Positions 1 to 8,130 are shown, counted from the stretch's first letter. The stretch: DNA of 14,296 nt from Alphaproteobacteria bacterium UBA3650 (GCA_002373815.1 DFKH01000097.1:1-14296), one strand, 5' to 3'. Notes: generated from the letters alone by a model not told the origin. Numbers and translations: made by a program.

Positions 1-882
1 AGGAGCAAATACAGCCATATTTAATTGATTTACCATAACTCTCCTTTGCAAAGGATCAAAAGCTGGTTGTAATTTTCCCTGTGTGACAGCTTGTTGTTGA
101 CGACGCACTTTTTCAAAGCCAGAATCTAGTAAAGCCCTTACATAACTATCGCGCTCTTTAACAGACTGATCGCCAATCACAATGCCAACTAAACGGCGGT
201 TATTTTGGGTTGCAGTGGAAATAATGTTATACCCAACGGCCGAAATATAACCTGTCTTAAAACCTTCAGCGCCTTGATAATCCATCAACACGTGATTGTG
301 TGTCTTGTACTCACGTCCATGAAACGTAAAGGATTGACTTGAAAATAGGGGATAGTAATGAGGAAAATTTTTAATGGTGGCTAAAGTTAAAATAGCCATA
401 TCATGTGCACTTGATAATTGATCTGGATGATATAAACCAGACGCATTTTTAAAAACAGTTTGGGCCATGCCTAATTGCGCCGCAGCTTGAGTCATCATAT
501 TGGAAAAATCTTGTTCGGATGGAGCCAAAGCCTCGGCCAACACCACAGCCACATCATTGGCAGATTTCACAATGAGGGCCAAAATGGCTTCTCGCACAGA
601 AATGGTATCTCCTGGTCTCAGTTCAAGATTTGAGGGTTCCTGCGAAGCCGCCCATTCAGAAACAGGCAATTGAGAATCCATTTTCAACCACCCTTGATCA
701 AGAGCCGAAAAAGTTAAATAAAGGGTCATAACTTTTGTTAAAGAGGCAGGGGGCAACGGAACATCCATATTTTGACGTGAAAAAATATAACCACTCTCTA
801 CATCAGCGACCAAACAAGACATTGGCTGTGCAAAAGCCGTCCCGCCCATTAAACAAACCAATAAAAGAAAAAATCTCCACAT
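1..882 (-). CDS. D-alanyl-D-alanine carboxypeptidase, S11 family (3' end beyond window)
   Basis: This is a penicillin-binding-protein-type peptidase that removes the terminal D-Ala from peptidoglycan pentapeptides in the periplasm. The visible 294 residues read without interruption to the window edge, so the C-terminus is missing. A signal peptide (MWRFFLLLVC..GTAFA) covers residues 1-18. All three S11 active-site motifs are present: SLTK at 47-50 (nucleophile S47), SAN at 107-109 and KTG at 209-211. The ATG at 882 is the only sensible start because the signal peptide begins there; a weak AGGTA lies about 10 nt upstream. It is transcribed divergently from uvrC across an 89-bp AT-rich gap in which I could not place a convincing promoter. 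dacA, dacC, dacD and dacF homologues share these motifs, so no symbol is given. Family assignment is firm; the exact paralogue is not. Confidence 0.93.
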   Translation of the reverse strand, partial: MWRFFLLLVCLMGGTAFAQPMSCLVADVESGYIFSRQNMDVPLPPASLTKVMTLYLTFSALDQGWLKMDSQLPVSEWAASQEPSNLELRPGDTISVREAILALIVKSANDVAVVLAEALAPSEQDFSNMMTQAAAQLGMAQTVFKNASGLYHPDQLSSAHDMAILTLATIKNFPHYYPLFSSQSFTFHGREYKTHNHVLMDYQGAEGFKTGYISAVGYNIISTATQNNRRLVGIVIGDQSVKERDSYVRALLDSGFEKVRRQQQAVTQGKLQPAFDPLQRRVMVNQLNMAVFAP

Positions 883-971
883 ATTTTTGTTGTACCTGAA
901 AATGAAAGTCTTTTCAAGTATTATTTTGCTGATTTATTGCTTTTTTTTCAAAAAAATGATATTTTGAAATC

Positions 972-2777
972 ATGAAACACAAAATTGGAGCAGATTTTTT
1001 ACGAGAAAAGATAAAAACTGTTTCATCCAGGCCAGGCGTTTATCGCATGCTGGACGAAGCTGGTAAGGTTTTGTACGTTGGTAAAGCAAAAAATCTTAAG
1101 CATCGGTTAACAAATTATACGCAAGAAAATCGTTTGTCTTATCGTATTCGGCAAATGGTCAGCAAAGTCCATGATTTAATTACGGTGGAAACAGCGGGTG
1201 AATCTGAAGCATTTTTGTTGGAAGCCGAGTTGATCAAGCAATTTCACCCCTATTACAATATTTTACTAAAAGATGATAAAAGTTATCCATATATTTTGTT
1301 GACAAAAGAAAAATATCCACGTCTTTGCAAATATCGAGGAGATCGCAAAAAGGACGGAACCTATTTTGGCCCATTTGATTCTGGGCTATCTGTCAATAAT
1401 ACGATTAAATCGTTGCAAAAGATTTTTGGGATTAGATCATGCTCTAATACCTATTTTGCTGCTCGTAAACGTCCCTGTTTGTTATATCAAATTAAACGAT
1501 GTGCAGGACCTTGCTGTGGATGTGTGAGTGATGAAGAATACAATAAAATTGCAAATGAAGTGCGCTCTTTTATGACGGGAAAGTCTGCACACTTACAAGA
1601 ACAATTGACCAAAGAAATGCAAGAATTATCAAAAGTGCAAGAATTTGAAAAAGCAGCGGCGATGCGTGATAAAATTTTGGCCTTAAACCATATTCAAGGA
1701 ACAGGGACTTTGCAATCATCTGAGCCAACAGATACAGTGGCCTTGGTGACAGAAGGTGCTTATACATGTCTTCAAATATTTTTCCATCGTCCAAATTTAT
1801 CGGGCAATATCTATCAAATTATGAAAGATTTTAATGTCGAGGAATTATCCACACTTTTGCTGCAAATTTACGATAAAGCAGCACCGCCATCGGTAGTTTG
1901 CGTTTCGGAAGAAATGGAAGATCGTGAAGCTTTTGCTGCGGCTTTGTCACAAATGGCAGGGAAAAAGGTTGAAGTCCTGCATCCCCCGTTCCGATTGGCA
2001 CGTCGTCAATGGATGCAAGAGGCGTTGCAAAATGCCACACAAACACTTCGACAAAATATGGATAAAGAAGCGGTGGCACATGAAAATTGGCAAGCCTTAA
2101 AAGAATTATTGGGCGTATCAACATTGAATAAAATTGAAGTATATGATAATAGCCATATTCAAGGATCCGCAGCAGTGGGGGCTATGATTGTTGCCACAGA
2201 GCAGGGGTTCCAAAAAAATCTGTATCGTCGCTTTAATATCGAGAAAGAACAAACCAATGATGATTTCGGTATGATGCGAGAGGTATTGACACGTCGTTTA
2301 AAACGCGGAATCAAAGAAAATGATTTACCGGATGTGATTATTTTGGATGGTGGTAAAGGACAAATGAGTCAGGTGTTGGACGTCTTTCATCAAATGGGAG
2401 TAAATGGCATACGTGTTTTAGCAATGGCAAAAGGGGCAGGGCAACATGACAAAGGTTTGGAAACGCTGTTTTTGGATACCGCTCCCACAACGCCAATCAT
2501 TCCAGATCATAAAAGTCAATTGATGTTTTTATTGCAACGTTTGCGTGACGAGGCTCATCGCTTTGCAATTGGCTCTCATCGCGCAAAACGATCACGTGAA
2601 ATGTTTCATGAAACTTTGTTGGATATAGAAGGTATTGGGGCAAAACGTAAAAAAGATTTGATGACACATTTTGGATCTGTGCGCGCTATTTCAGGAGCGT
2701 CTATGAGCCAGTTGATGCAGGTTCCCGGCTTTAATGAAAAAATTGCAAAAAAAGTCTATACTTTTTTCCATGGTTAG
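972..2777 (+). CDS. uvrC: Excinuclease ABC subunit C
   Basis: UvrC is the nuclease of nucleotide excision repair; it binds the UvrB-DNA complex and makes both incisions around the lesion. The 601-residue length is normal for the family. The N-terminal GIY-YIG domain is visible as GVYRM (22-26) and LYVGKAKNLKHRL (34-46). Cysteines 157, 169, 177 and 181 match the spacing of the cluster that ligates an iron-sulphur centre in E. coli UvrC. The UVR (UvrB-binding) motif is around 207-238. The RNase H-like domain supplies D392 (YDNSH), D459 (ILDGGKGQ) and H529 (RDEAHR). Two helix-hairpin-helix motifs end the protein (about 550-600). No clear Shine-Dalgarno sequence precedes the ATG, but the domain begins directly after it. 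It is the first gene of a plus-strand run with pgsA 31 bp downstream. Confidence 0.97.
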   Translation: MKHKIGADFLREKIKTVSSRPGVYRMLDEAGKVLYVGKAKNLKHRLTNYTQENRLSYRIRQMVSKVHDLITVETAGESEAFLLEAELIKQFHPYYNILLKDDKSYPYILLTKEKYPRLCKYRGDRKKDGTYFGPFDSGLSVNNTIKSLQKIFGIRSCSNTYFAARKRPCLLYQIKRCAGPCCGCVSDEEYNKIANEVRSFMTGKSAHLQEQLTKEMQELSKVQEFEKAAAMRDKILALNHIQGTGTLQSSEPTDTVALVTEGAYTCLQIFFHRPNLSGNIYQIMKDFNVEELSTLLLQIYDKAAPPSVVCVSEEMEDREAFAAALSQMAGKKVEVLHPPFRLARRQWMQEALQNATQTLRQNMDKEAVAHENWQALKELLGVSTLNKIEVYDNSHIQGSAAVGAMIVATEQGFQKNLYRRFNIEKEQTNDDFGMMREVLTRRLKRGIKENDLPDVIILDGGKGQMSQVLDVFHQMGVNGIRVLAMAKGAGQHDKGLETLFLDTAPTTPIIPDHKSQLMFLLQRLRDEAHRFAIGSHRAKRSREMFHETLLDIEGIGAKRKKDLMTHFGSVRAISGASMSQLMQVPGFNEKIAKKVYTFFHG

Positions 2778-2808
2778 TATATAATGCATTTACAATGGAG
2801 GTAGAGGC

Positions 2809-3477
2809 ATGACACATAAACAGCACAAAATAAAGACACAACGTCGCAAAGAAATGGTACAAAAAGTAAAGACAACAGCTCAAGCTGTTCGTAAGGGAAT
2901 GAATATCCCAAATCTTTTGACAATGGGACGCATTTGGGCTATTCCTGCGATTGTGTTGACAATGTTTTTGGATAAGATTGCCGAGAACGCAGACAAGCCA
3001 ACTTGGGCATGGATTGGAGTAGGCTTATTTATTGCCGCTGGAATTACAGACTATATGGATGGTTATTTGGCGCGTCATTTAAAACAACTGTCTCGTTTTG
3101 GGCGTGTGTTGGACCCAATTGCTGATAAGTTATTGGTCGGATCTATTTTGATTATGCTTGCTTGGCAAGGGAAATTAGACAGCATTATGGTTGTGCCGGC
3201 TGTCATTATTTTATGCCGTGAGATTTTGGTGTCTGGCTTGCGTGAGTTTTTGGCCGAGATTCAGGTGGGGTGTCCTGTGACCAAATTAGCCAAATGGAAG
3301 ACGGCTTGCCAAATGGTGGCTTTGCCTGTTTTAATGGTTGCAAAAGCAAATTATTCTGGATTTGCCTCTGGATTTTTGACTTGGACAGGGTGGATTGCTC
3401 TATGGGGGGCAGCCATCTTGACGGTTAAAACTGGATACGACTATTGGAAATCAGGCCGTAAATATATGGACGAATGA
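2809..3477 (+). CDS. pgsA: CDP-diacylglycerol--glycerol-3-phosphate 3-phosphatidyltransferase
   Basis: This inner-membrane enzyme transfers phosphatidyl from CDP-diacylglycerol to glycerol-3-phosphate, the committed step to phosphatidylglycerol and cardiolipin. The CDP-alcohol phosphotransferase signature D-x2-DG-x2-AR-x8-G-x3-D-x3-D is complete: D81, D84, G85, A88, R89, G98, D102 and D106. Several hydrophobic segments follow, typical of this multi-pass family. The start is supported by GGAGG at 2797-2801, 7 nt upstream of the ATG. That start gives a lysine/arginine-rich extension of about 30 residues before the usual family beginning (MNIPNLLTMGR, M31). M31 itself has AAGGGA directly abutting the ATG, too close to act as a normal ribosome-binding site. 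The gene sits 31 bp after uvrC and 7 bp before the lipoprotein gene, so the three are probably co-transcribed. Confidence 0.96.
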   Translation: MTHKQHKIKTQRRKEMVQKVKTTAQAVRKGMNIPNLLTMGRIWAIPAIVLTMFLDKIAENADKPTWAWIGVGLFIAAGITDYMDGYLARHLKQLSRFGRVLDPIADKLLVGSILIMLAWQGKLDSIMVVPAVIILCREILVSGLREFLAEIQVGCPVTKLAKWKTACQMVALPVLMVAKANYSGFASGFLTWTGWIALWGAAILTVKTGYDYWKSGRKYMDE

Positions 3478-3484
3478 GGGAGAA

Positions 3485-4039
3485 ATGAAATTTTTATTAT
3501 TGACATTTGTTTTCTTTTTGAGCGGTTGTGTTTCCGAAGCAGAGCAACGTGCAGCCGCGTATCGTCAGGAAGAAATTTTGCGTGAACAATGCGCTCAATT
3601 TGGTTTTTCTCCAGGCACACAAAACTACATGAGTTGTCGAATGTTTTATGATGAATATATGCAAGCTTACGGATATGGTTCGGCGTATAGTTTGCGCGGT
3701 GTTCAGAACATGCAATCTAAATTGAATGAGCTAACCAATAGATGTTCTCAATATTGGGGGTATGGTGGTGTTGGTGCACATTTGTGGCCTTGCATTCAAC
3801 AACTGGGACAAAAACAAATTGAGCAGATGCGTCATGAAAAAGAATTACAAGAACAAGAAGCCATGATGACACGTAGCTTTGCCGAAGGACAAAGAGAAGC
3901 AAATGAAGAATCTCGTATCCAAGGACTTATTGATGCAGAACGTGCTAGAGTGGCTGCTGCGACCGGTAAGAACCCCAAAAAAATATATTGCACAACGAGT
4001 ACTAAATCCAACGGATATGTGAAAGTGAAGTGCAAGTAA
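3485..4039 (+). CDS. Small predicted lipoprotein with paired-cysteine repeats
   Basis: I do not recognise a named family. The protein is 184 residues. It begins with a lipoprotein signal peptide, MKFLLLTFVFFLSGC, whose lipobox LSGC places the lipidated cysteine at residue 15, so it should be membrane-anchored and periplasmic. The mature part has two related segments: C-AQFGFSPGTQNYMS-C (about 36-51) and C-SQYWGYGGVGAHLWP-C (about 87-103), which look like a repeated motif with a possible disulphide in each. A charged Glu/Gln-rich, probably helical stretch (about 110-155) and a basic tail ending CTTSTKSNGYVKVKCK follow. The start lies 7 bp after the pgsA stop, with a GAGGGAG purine run overlapping the intergenic gap, so translation is likely coupled. 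An envelope role is a guess from position and signal only. Confidence 0.8.
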   Translation: MKFLLLTFVFFLSGCVSEAEQRAAAYRQEEILREQCAQFGFSPGTQNYMSCRMFYDEYMQAYGYGSAYSLRGVQNMQSKLNELTNRCSQYWGYGGVGAHLWPCIQQLGQKQIEQMRHEKELQEQEAMMTRSFAEGQREANEESRIQGLIDAERARVAAATGKNPKKIYCTTSTKSNGYVKVKCK

Positions 4040-4063
4040 ACGCTTGTAAATAACTGAGCAAAT

Positions 4064-4088
4064 AAAAATAATTCAGTAAATTATTTTT
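4064..4088 (+). terminator. AT-only hairpin with T-run after the lipoprotein gene
   Basis: AAAAATAATT (4064-4073) and AATTATTTTT (4079-4088) are perfect reverse complements around the loop CAGTA, giving a 10-bp stem ending in five Ts, 24 bp after the lipoprotein stop. The position fits the end of the uvrC-pgsA-lipoprotein run. The stem has no G-C pair, so its efficiency as an intrinsic terminator is uncertain. Confidence 0.45.
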
Positions 4089-4155
4089 GCGTGTAAAGCA
4101 GTGAGACACAATGAATTCAAATGGCAGTGCAGAATGAATTGATGTCGAAATTGAA

Positions 4156-4183
4156 AACAAGTCGCCATTTCAGACGACTTGTT
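4156..4183 (-). terminator. Hairpin abutting the tRNA 3'-end-like segment, left copy
   Basis: AACAAGTCG (4156-4164) pairs perfectly with CGACTTGTT (4175-4183) across a 10-nt loop. Read on the minus strand, the hairpin follows the CCA of the tRNA-like segment at 4189-4213 by 5 nt and runs into TTTTC, as a tRNA terminator would. The matching place in the right copy holds another terminator-like hairpin (8078-8102), which supports this reading. Confidence 0.5.
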
Positions 4184-4188
4184 CAAAA

Positions 4189-4213
4189 TGGTGAGCGCAG
4201 AGGGATTCGAACC
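4189..4213 (-). other. tRNA 3'-end-like segment, candidate attachment core (left)
   Basis: On the minus strand this reads GGTTCGAATC followed by CCTCTGCGCTCACCA, which matches a T-loop, the 3' half of a T-stem, the 3' acceptor strand, a discriminator A and an encoded CCA. The tRNA-like pattern stops upstream of GG: the five bases that should form the 5' T-stem (ATCGG) do not pair fully with CCCTC, and no D-arm or anticodon arm follows. It is therefore a fragment, not a gene. Such fragments are typical of tRNA-targeted integration sites. A copy with 21 of 25 identical bases lies at 8106-8130. Confidence 0.6.
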
Positions 4214-4264
4214 GATTGCAGAACCAATTGATTTTATTGAATTTTTTCATATTTTTCCTCTCAA

Positions 4265-4331
4265 TGTATCACACTTTGCATCACACTTTTTATTATATCG
4301 TGATGGTTTTGAATTGTACACGTCCATTTGC
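4265..4331. repeat. Conserved core of the island-end repeat, left copy
   Basis: These 67 bp match 8185-8251 with one mismatch (C4279 against T8199). Inside are two direct copies of an 11-bp unit, GTATCACACTT (4266-4276) and GCATCACACTT (4278-4288). Recognisable but weaker similarity extends on both sides, so the full repeat covers about 4189-4372 and 8106-8293. There is no convincing reading frame through it. The remaining intergenic bases around 4089-4155 and 4373-4450 show nothing I can name. Confidence 0.85.
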
Positions 4332-4450
4332 AACCCCCAGTAAATTTTCAGGCAAATTTTAGGGCCAATAAACATTCAAAACTATAGAAATATCAAATGT
4401 CGAATATGTTGTTGAATCTGTTTTAAAGTTAGATCACATAAAAAAAGAGT

Positions 4451-4459
4451 TGCTATAAT
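4451..4459 (+). promoter_or_regulatory. Extended -10 promoter of the autotransporter gene
   Basis: TGC immediately precedes a perfect TATAAT (4454-4459), the arrangement of an extended -10 element; I see no good -35 hexamer at the usual distance. Transcription would begin near 4466. A short imperfect 7-bp stem (ATAATGG with CCATTGT) then lies just before the ribosome-binding site GGGAGG (4501-4506). Confidence 0.6.
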
Positions 4460-4510
4460 AATTAAGATTATGCATAATGGAAGAAAATACCATTGTATGA
4501 GGGAGGTATC

Positions 4511-7500
4511 ATGCTGAAAAAAACGTGTGTAGGATTGGTGGCATTGTGTTTAGCAACGGAGGCTTTTGGGGCCTATCAAATGACGGTGCCACAAGCATTT
4601 TATTATTATGCACAAAAGGGTGATTTGTCTGGAATACAAAAATTAAAATCGCAAGGATATTCTATAGACGCATCAAATGCGAATGGCAATTCGGCGTTAT
4701 GTGAATCAGTTTATCGACAAGATTATTCATCATTTGTCTTATTAAGACAGGCGGGAGCATCAACAAACCATTCGTGTATGAGAAGGATTCCATCAGAAAC
4801 AGCAAGGCAATTTAATGAAGGGTATGTGAAATGGGCAGAAGGGGTAAATTCCGGAAAGATTAGTTATGCAGGAGCGACAACACAAACAACAAAGACAACA
4901 GCAAAGGCAGCAACAGCGACCACGGGTTCAGAGGGAGGTTCCGTAGTGGCGTCAGTCCCGACATGGGCATGGTGGACAGGTGGTATTTTGTTGGCGGCCG
5001 GCGGTGCGGCAGCCATTGCCGGCGGTGGCGGCGGTGGAGGTGGCGGTGGATCAAAGGGGTGTCCGACGGGATATACTGGAACATCATGTAATGTATGTGC
5101 TGAAGGATATGGCCGAGATGGTGCAGGTAATTGTGTATTAAAAGGGGAAGATTTGATTGGTAAAACTGCCTCCAACAATAACAACGGCATTATCGAACTG
5201 GAAAATGATCAGTATCGGGATGTGATTGGATTGGAGGGATCGTATGGGCAGGTGGACGATGGTACCAGTGTTATTACCGAAGTAAATACAGGTGATGGGA
5301 CTGTGTACGGAATATATGGATCGAATTTTATCTATGGTTCTTATACTAACTCAGGAGAAAACCAGACGGCTACAAACACAGTTACTCAAACCAATAATGG
5401 GGATGGAGACATTTACGGAATATATGGATCGAATTTTATCTACGGTTCTTGTACTAACTCAGGAGAAAACCAAACGGCTATAAACACAATTACTCAAACC
5501 AACATTGGCAATGGGAGTGTGTATGGGATATATGCAAGTGATTCCGTCGTCGCTGGTACTTGTGTTTCATCAGGATCAAACATTACGGCTGCAAACACAA
5601 TTACTCAAACCAACAAAGGGAATGGGAGCATTTATGGAATGTATGGATCGCATATCCAGGGTGCTTATGCTTGGTCAGGATCAAACGATACGATTACAAA
5701 CAAAATTACTCAAATCAACAATGGCAATGGGAGTGTGTATGGAATATATGGGTTAAGCCCCTATGTTGAAGACCTCACTCATGGTGCTTATGCATTGTCA
5801 GGATCAAACCATATGGTTACAAACACAATTGATCAAATAAACAATGGTGGCGGAGACATTTACGGAATACAAGGAGGAATAGGTAGCACGTATGGTGCTT
5901 ATGCTTCGTCAGGATCAAACCAGACGGCTATAAACACAATTACTCAAAAAAACACCGGTATAGGTACAACCTACGGAATGTATGGGCAAACAGTTATTTC
6001 TTCCGAGAGTTCCAGTAATAATACAGCAACCAACACCATCAATATAACATCCACAGGCGGTAACGCTGTTGGGATTTATGGGAAAAAATCCATCACGCAT
6101 GCGGTGGGGGATACGATTACCATCAACTATTTTGGGGGAAAATATACAGTCAACACAGATACAGTTGCTCCAGAAACGGATACGACCTTTGCGGCAGGGC
6201 TTTATGTACCTCAAAATGCTTCTGCCACCAACAGAGGTAATATTATTATCAAGCGTGAAGCATGGACGGATGATAATGGTACAACAGACACCTCTGATGA
6301 CATTACCTACACGCCCACTGGACGGACAGGGAAAGCCTACGGTATTTATGTGGAAGGGAACAATACGTCGTCTAAAACCATTCAAAATGATGGCAATATC
6401 ACCCTGTCCGGGGTGGATGATGCCTATGGAATTTATGTGGCGAATGGCACCAATGTGACAGTTAAGAACACAGGGACAATCACCATTGACGGGGTCTCCT
6501 GTTCGAATTGTTCCGGCACAATTACATCCGACAGGGATAATTATATTGTCCTGAATGGTGGGACTTTATTGAACGCCGGATCAATGTCCACCTCGTCATT
6601 AAGTTCGGCGAGTATGGGAGGTAAACTGGTGGCCACGAAAGGGGCACAGTTTAATATTGAAGATGAGATGTCAGGTGATTTAAATATCAGCGCTGATTTA
6701 ACCACACAGGGCTTTAATACAACCTATGTGGAAAAGGATATGATCAACGCCGGTGATACCAGTGGGTTAAATCTGATTTCTGAGTCCGCATTATTTGATG
6801 CCAGTTTGGCGGATAATGGACATGATGTGGTGATGAGTATGAAGAGCTTCGATGCTGTGACAGAGAATGCAAGTTTTGCGAAGTTCTTAACACAGAACTA
6901 TGCAGGAGCTAATAATGAGAAGTTCTTTAATATGTTAAAAGAAATGGCAACAAAATCAGCTCTTACAGATGCGTTTGATAAGTTGATGGGGAAGGAGATG
7001 TTGTCACGTTTTGCGTTTGAGGATATGACGATGATGCGCGAGCTGAACTTTGATATGAACAATAACTTGTTCAACATGAAAGAAGATCATTTGAGTATGG
7101 CAGGTTCAGTATCATCTCCGATGGCGTTCAAAGGGGATACGGGGTCTAATAGCAGATATACACTAACGAACAAAACGGATGGTATCTGGTCGGTTGGATT
7201 AGGTGTTGCGTTTACGGATATTCGAAGTGATAATGACAACAAGAACACACGTTTGGACAGTATGTATCAAATGATTGTACCGATAGGATATAAAGCAGGC
7301 GGATTTAAGTTTGTGACATCTCCTCGATTAGGCTATGCACGTGGTACTTATGATCGTACTGGTTTTAATGACAAGACGTATGATGGAACGATTGAAAAGC
7401 GGATATTTGGGTTGATGAACGAAGCTCGTTATCCGATAACCTTTGGTGATTGGAGGTTCGAGCCAACGGCCGAATTTAATATGCTTGGCTATGAACAAAA

Positions 7501-7864
7501 AGGCCATGAAGAAGCAAAAGAATATAGCTTATATATTCCGACACAGAGGACATATTCTGTGGAAAGTGGCGTAGGGTTATATGCAACACATGAAACAAAC
7601 ATAAAGGAAAACGGTAAGGTGAAGTTTATGGCTGGTGCATCTGCGTATCATGAGTTTGTAGATCCGTATAAAATGGATGTTGGAATGAGGGGTATGAATG
7701 GTGCCTTTACTTTACGAGATGAAAAGAGGACAGATAATCGAGCAGTTGCGAGAGCTGGGTTCAATTATGATACAAATGGTTATGGTATTTCTGCTTCTGT
7801 TATTTCTTATATAGATCGTGAAACCAGAGCCAAGGCAAACCTAGGTTTTAAATGGAAGTTTTAA
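4511..7864 (+). CDS. Autotransporter (type V secretion) with ankyrin-like N-terminus and GIYG repeats
   Basis: This is a predicted surface protein exported through its own outer-membrane barrel. From the ATG at 4511, which follows GGGAGG by 4 nt, it has 1117 residues; an ATG at 4493 lacks that site. A signal peptide covers residues 1-20. Residues about 24-90 resemble two ankyrin-type repeats. A hydrophobic segment (about 147-170) is followed by ten glycines and an EGF-like cysteine module, CPTGYTGTSCNVC. The passenger (about 257-530) holds seven to eight repeats of roughly 33-41 residues with the core G-[ST]-[VI]-YGIYG and a T-N-T-I-T-Q-x-N connection, consistent with a beta-helix. After a second passenger part, a C-terminal barrel of about 250-270 residues ends in KANLGFKWKF with the expected final Phe. 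The gene is alone between two direct repeats. Its target is unknown; adhesion is a guess. Confidence 0.9.
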   Translation: MLKKTCVGLVALCLATEAFGAYQMTVPQAFYYYAQKGDLSGIQKLKSQGYSIDASNANGNSALCESVYRQDYSSFVLLRQAGASTNHSCMRRIPSETARQFNEGYVKWAEGVNSGKISYAGATTQTTKTTAKAATATTGSEGGSVVASVPTWAWWTGGILLAAGGAAAIAGGGGGGGGGGSKGCPTGYTGTSCNVCAEGYGRDGAGNCVLKGEDLIGKTASNNNNGIIELENDQYRDVIGLEGSYGQVDDGTSVITEVNTGDGTVYGIYGSNFIYGSYTNSGENQTATNTVTQTNNGDGDIYGIYGSNFIYGSCTNSGENQTAINTITQTNIGNGSVYGIYASDSVVAGTCVSSGSNITAANTITQTNKGNGSIYGMYGSHIQGAYAWSGSNDTITNKITQINNGNGSVYGIYGLSPYVEDLTHGAYALSGSNHMVTNTIDQINNGGGDIYGIQGGIGSTYGAYASSGSNQTAINTITQKNTGIGTTYGMYGQTVISSESSSNNTATNTINITSTGGNAVGIYGKKSITHAVGDTITINYFGGKYTVNTDTVAPETDTTFAAGLYVPQNASATNRGNIIIKREAWTDDNGTTDTSDDITYTPTGRTGKAYGIYVEGNNTSSKTIQNDGNITLSGVDDAYGIYVANGTNVTVKNTGTITIDGVSCSNCSGTITSDRDNYIVLNGGTLLNAGSMSTSSLSSASMGGKLVATKGAQFNIEDEMSGDLNISADLTTQGFNTTYVEKDMINAGDTSGLNLISESALFDASLADNGHDVVMSMKSFDAVTENASFAKFLTQNYAGANNEKFFNMLKEMATKSALTDAFDKLMGKEMLSRFAFEDMTMMRELNFDMNNNLFNMKEDHLSMAGSVSSPMAFKGDTGSNSRYTLTNKTDGIWSVGLGVAFTDIRSDNDNKNTRLDSMYQMIVPIGYKAGGFKFVTSPRLGYARGTYDRTGFNDKTYDGTIEKRIFGLMNEARYPITFGDWRFEPTAEFNMLGYEQKGHEEAKEYSLYIPTQRTYSVESGVGLYATHETNIKENGKVKFMAGASAYHEFVDPYKMDVGMRGMNGAFTLRDEKRTDNRAVARAGFNYDTNGYGISASVISYIDRETRAKANLGFKWKF
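5285..6050 (+). repeat. In-frame tandem repeats of the autotransporter passenger
   Basis: Seven to eight imperfect units of about 100-125 bp encode the GIYG repeats. The first two units (about 5285-5395 and 5396-5503) are nearly identical at DNA level and share GGAATATATGGATCGAATTT and long stretches after it, so they arose by recent duplication. Later units share shorter blocks such as ACACAATTACTCAAACCAAC. Unit lengths are multiples of three, so copy-number change would keep the frame. Confidence 0.85.
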
Positions 7865-7938
7865 GCTTAGATATTTTGCACTTTTGCGGAGCCAGAGACG
7901 GATGTTTGGAGAAAAATGGTGAGAATACTTCCGAAATT

Positions 7939-7972
7939 GCATCACACTTGCCTCACAGTTTGCATCACACTT
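7939..7972. repeat. Three copies of an 11-bp unit, inside the right end of the island
   Basis: GCATCACACTT (7939-7949), GCCTCACAGTT (7950-7960) and GCATCACACTT (7962-7972) stand in tandem in the non-coding stretch 7865-8333. The same unit occurs twice at 4266-4288 and twice at 8186-8208. Clustered direct repeats near an attachment core resemble arm-type recombinase sites. Apart from these repeats, two hairpins and the tRNA-like segment, I see nothing in the 469-bp gap. Confidence 0.65.
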
Positions 7973-8041
7973 TTTATGGGTACTGATTTTGCGGGAGTGC
8001 AGATTTTGTAAGTGCTTGAAATGATTAGATTTTGCAAAATT

Positions 8042-8074
8042 AAAAGACCCCTGATCTTGCGATGGAGTCTTTTT
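8042..8074 (+). terminator. Intrinsic terminator downstream of the autotransporter
   Basis: AAAAGAC (8042-8048) pairs with GTCTTTT (8067-8073). One mismatch and two further G-C pairs (CC 8050-8051 with GG 8064-8065) close a 12-nt loop, and the right arm ends in a run of five Ts. It lies about 180 bp after the autotransporter stop and is followed at once by a second terminator. Confidence 0.65.
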
Positions 8075-8077
8075 ACG

Positions 8078-8102
8078 AAAAGCCTGTAAAATAAGGCTTT
8101 TT
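8078..8102. terminator. Second, bidirectional terminator hairpin
   Basis: AAAAGCCT (8078-8085) and AGGCTTTT (8094-8101) form a perfect 8-bp stem around an 8-nt loop, with T-runs usable on either strand. On the minus strand it directly follows the CCA of the tRNA-like segment at 8106-8130, mirroring the hairpin at 4156-4183. Confidence 0.7.
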
Positions 8103-8105
8103 AAA

Positions 8106-8130
8106 TGGTGAGCGCGGAGGGTTACGCACC
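8106..8130 (-). other. tRNA 3'-end-like segment, candidate attachment core (right)
   Basis: On the minus strand this ends in CCCTCCGCGCTCACCA, like the left copy at 4189-4213, with four differences over 25 bases. The T-loop has decayed (TGCGTAA in place of TTCGAAT) and no upstream tRNA arms are present. With the left copy it encloses about 3.9 kb holding only the autotransporter. Confidence 0.55.

Noticed and set aside
4189..4275. A possible complete tRNA gene on the minus strand
   Set aside because: Only the T-loop, 3' T-stem, 3' acceptor strand and CCA are recognisable; no 5' acceptor partner, D-arm or anticodon arm follows.
5017..5052. Gly-codon repeat tract (GGC/GGT/GGA) as a phase-variation switch
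   Set aside because: The tract is built of triplets, so slippage would change the number of glycines without shifting the frame.
5285..6050. CRISPR-like array from the regular repeats
   Set aside because: The repeats are in frame inside the autotransporter gene, imperfect, and not separated by unique spacers of constant length.
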